Assembly: GCA_903909925.1 (NCBI GenBank)
Contig: CAIVXR010000279.1
Location: 1-7,854, forward strand
Direction of reading: 5' to 3'
DNA: 7,854 nucleotides
Source: an uncultured beta proteobacterium
GTDB taxonomy: Bacteria > Pseudomonadota > Gammaproteobacteria > Burkholderiales > Burkholderiaceae
Shown: one piece after another, positions 6,797-7,854 of the stretch
Numbering within the stretch: position 1 is the first letter of the stretch
Layout of the letters: each line of letters starts with the position of its first letter
Position numbers and translations under genes: made by a program
The notes under the pieces: model-generated
Told to the model about the DNA's origin: nothing
Seen by the model: the letters and a program-made list of their open reading frames with translations, nothing else
Databases searched by the model: none

Positions 6797-7854
6797 TTAA
6801 GCTAAGATTTCTTTTAGAGCGGCGATGAGTTCGCCGCTTTGTTCATCTGTGCCAATCGTAATACGCAAGAAATCATCTATGCGTGGTAACTTAAAGTGGC
6901 GCACGATGATGCCGCGATCTCGCAAGGCTTGATAGAGCTTTGCGCCAGCATGGTTCGGATGGCGAGTGAAGATAAAGTTTGCAGTTGAGGGTAGCGTTTC
7001 AAAGCCTAGAGCAGTCAGCTCACTGACTAACTTGGTACGAGTCTGCACTACCTTCGCAGAGGTTTTCTCAAGATGGGCTTGATCTTCAATGGCGGCGATA
7101 GCACCTGCTTGCGCTAGGCGCCCTAAGGGATAGGAGTTAAAACTATTTTTAACTCGCTCTAAGCCTTCAATCAAGGCGGGGTGCCCAACTGCAAAGCCCA
7201 CGCGCAGACCAGCAAGAGCGCGCGACTTAGAGAGCGTATGAACAATGAGAAGATTATCTGGACAAGCCTTGCCACGTAATAGCGGAATGCAAGACTCCGT
7301 CCCATAGTCAACATATGCCTCATCAATGACCACTACAGAATCTGTATTGCGGGCAAGTAGTGATTCGATTTCGCTACGAGTAATAGATCTGCCAGTTGGC
7401 GCATTAGGGTTAGGAAAAATAATTCCACCATTTGGAGTGCTGTAGTCGGTGAGATTGATTTCAAAATTTTTGCTAAGCGCTACTGTTTTGTAGTCAATGT
7501 CGAGTAGTTTGCAGTAGACCGGGTAGAAGCTATAAGTGATATCCGGAAAATGGACTGGCTTACTTTGTTTAAGTAGGCCTGCAAAAACATGGGCTAGAAC
7601 TTCATCAGAACCATTTCCCAAAAACACTTGATTTGGATTAAGGCCATGCAATTTGGCAATGGCTTGTTTTAGTCCGGCACCTTCGGGATCTGGATAAAGG
7701 CGTAAATCTTCGTTGTTTAGACCATCAATTGCAGCAAGTACCTTGGGCGATGGTCCGTAAGGACTTTCGTTGGTATTGAGCTTTACCAGCCGCTGCATTT
7801 GCGGTTGCTCCCCCGGTACATAAGGGGTTAGGGTTTGAACAACAGGGCTCCAAA
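6797..7854 (-). CDS. hisC: Histidinol-phosphate aminotransferase, 5' end beyond window
   Basis: HisC is a PLP enzyme that converts imidazole-acetol phosphate and glutamate to histidinol phosphate and 2-oxoglutarate. The ATG at 7798 gives 333 residues, but the frame stays open to the right edge and encodes 18 more residues of true family sequence (WSPVVQTLTPYVPGEQPQ) before that methionine, so the start is outside the window. Counting from the internal methionine, visible features are NTNESPYGPSP at 8-18, GNGSDEVLAH at 61-70, FPNPNAPTGR at 128-137, VVVIDEAYVDYG with D159, the PLP lysine K191 in HTLSKSRALAGLR, R199, and R312 in FLRITIGT. It is a class I/II-fold aminotransferase of the cytoplasm. 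Unusually, it faces hisD, whereas in E. coli hisC follows hisD on the same strand. A paralogue with another amino-acid role is possible, but the neighbours favour histidine synthesis. Confidence 0.93.
   Translation of the reverse strand, partial: WSPVVQTLTPYVPGEQPQMQRLVKLNTNESPYGPSPKVLAAIDGLNNEDLRLYPDPEGAGLKQAIAKLHGLNPNQVFLGNGSDEVLAHVFAGLLKQSKPVHFPDITYSFYPVYCKLLDIDYKTVALSKNFEINLTDYSTPNGGIIFPNPNAPTGRSITRSEIESLLARNTDSVVVIDEAYVDYGTESCIPLLRGKACPDNLLIVHTLSKSRALAGLRVGFAVGHPALIEGLERVKNSFNSYPLGRLAQAGAIAAIEDQAHLEKTSAKVVQTRTKLVSELTALGFETLPSTANFIFTRHPNHAGAKLYQALRDRGIIVRHFKLPRIDDFLRITIGTDEQSGELIAALKEILA
6818..6843 (+). terminator. Probable intrinsic terminator of the + strand operon, inside hisC
   Basis: AGCGGCGA at 6818-6825 pairs perfectly with TCGCCGCT at 6831-6838, with a five-base loop TGAGT, and the + strand continues TTTGTT (6838-6843). 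An 8-bp GC-rich stem followed by a T-rich but interrupted run is a plausible Rho-independent terminator for transcripts leaving hisD, 34 bases after its stop. On the - strand the stem is followed by CTAAAAG, so it would not end hisC transcripts. It overlaps hisC codons for SGELIAA, so coding constraint alone could explain part of the pairing. Confidence 0.5.

Noticed and set aside
1..7854. Search for mobile elements, CRISPR repeats, RNA genes, prophage, toxin-antitoxin or defence genes
   Set aside because: Genes are packed with gaps of at most 62 bases, all are recognised conserved families, and no spaced repeats, transposase or tRNA-like sequence was seen.

Overview
The window is a compact stretch of conserved chromosomal genes, most likely from a low-GC member of the Burkholderiaceae such as Polynucleobacter. 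This placement is inferred from gene order (mlaA-mlaC-mlaB, an ABC-2 exporter pair, ibaG/bolA, murA, hisG, hisD), the short HisG type and a base composition that looks mid-40s % GC by eye. No database search was possible, so the genus is tentative.

Positions 1-6784 hold nine genes on the + strand with gaps of at most 62 bases and one 4-base overlap, so they probably form one long transcription unit. The left part (1-1649) is the end of an Mla lipid-asymmetry cluster: mlaA (its 5' end lies outside the window), periplasmic mlaC and the small STAS protein mlaB. Next (1654-3191) come a YadG-like ATPase and a YadH-like ABC-2 permease that overlap by ATGA. Then (3218-4790) come the BolA-family gene ibaG and murA, the first committed step of peptidoglycan synthesis. 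The + strand run ends (4811-6784) with the histidine genes hisG and hisD. On the right (6797-7854) hisC lies on the - strand, converging on hisD across a 12-base gap. Its start lies beyond the right edge.

The genes fall into three jobs: returning phospholipids from the outer to the inner membrane (MlaA, MlaC, MlaB), building the wall (MurA), and making histidine (HisG first step, HisC aminotransferase step, HisD last steps). The exporter pair and IbaG sit between the two envelope functions. The exporter's substrate cannot be told from sequence.

I found no mobile element, CRISPR array, RNA gene, prophage or toxin system, and no credible undescribed system. The points worth a second look are small: a terminator-like hairpin for the + strand operon inside the convergent hisC, the reversed hisC, a heptamer CTAGATA found only in three intergenic gaps, a shortened ATPase C-terminus, and histidine genes with no leader or clear ribosome binding sites. 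There is no gene-free stretch above 62 bases.
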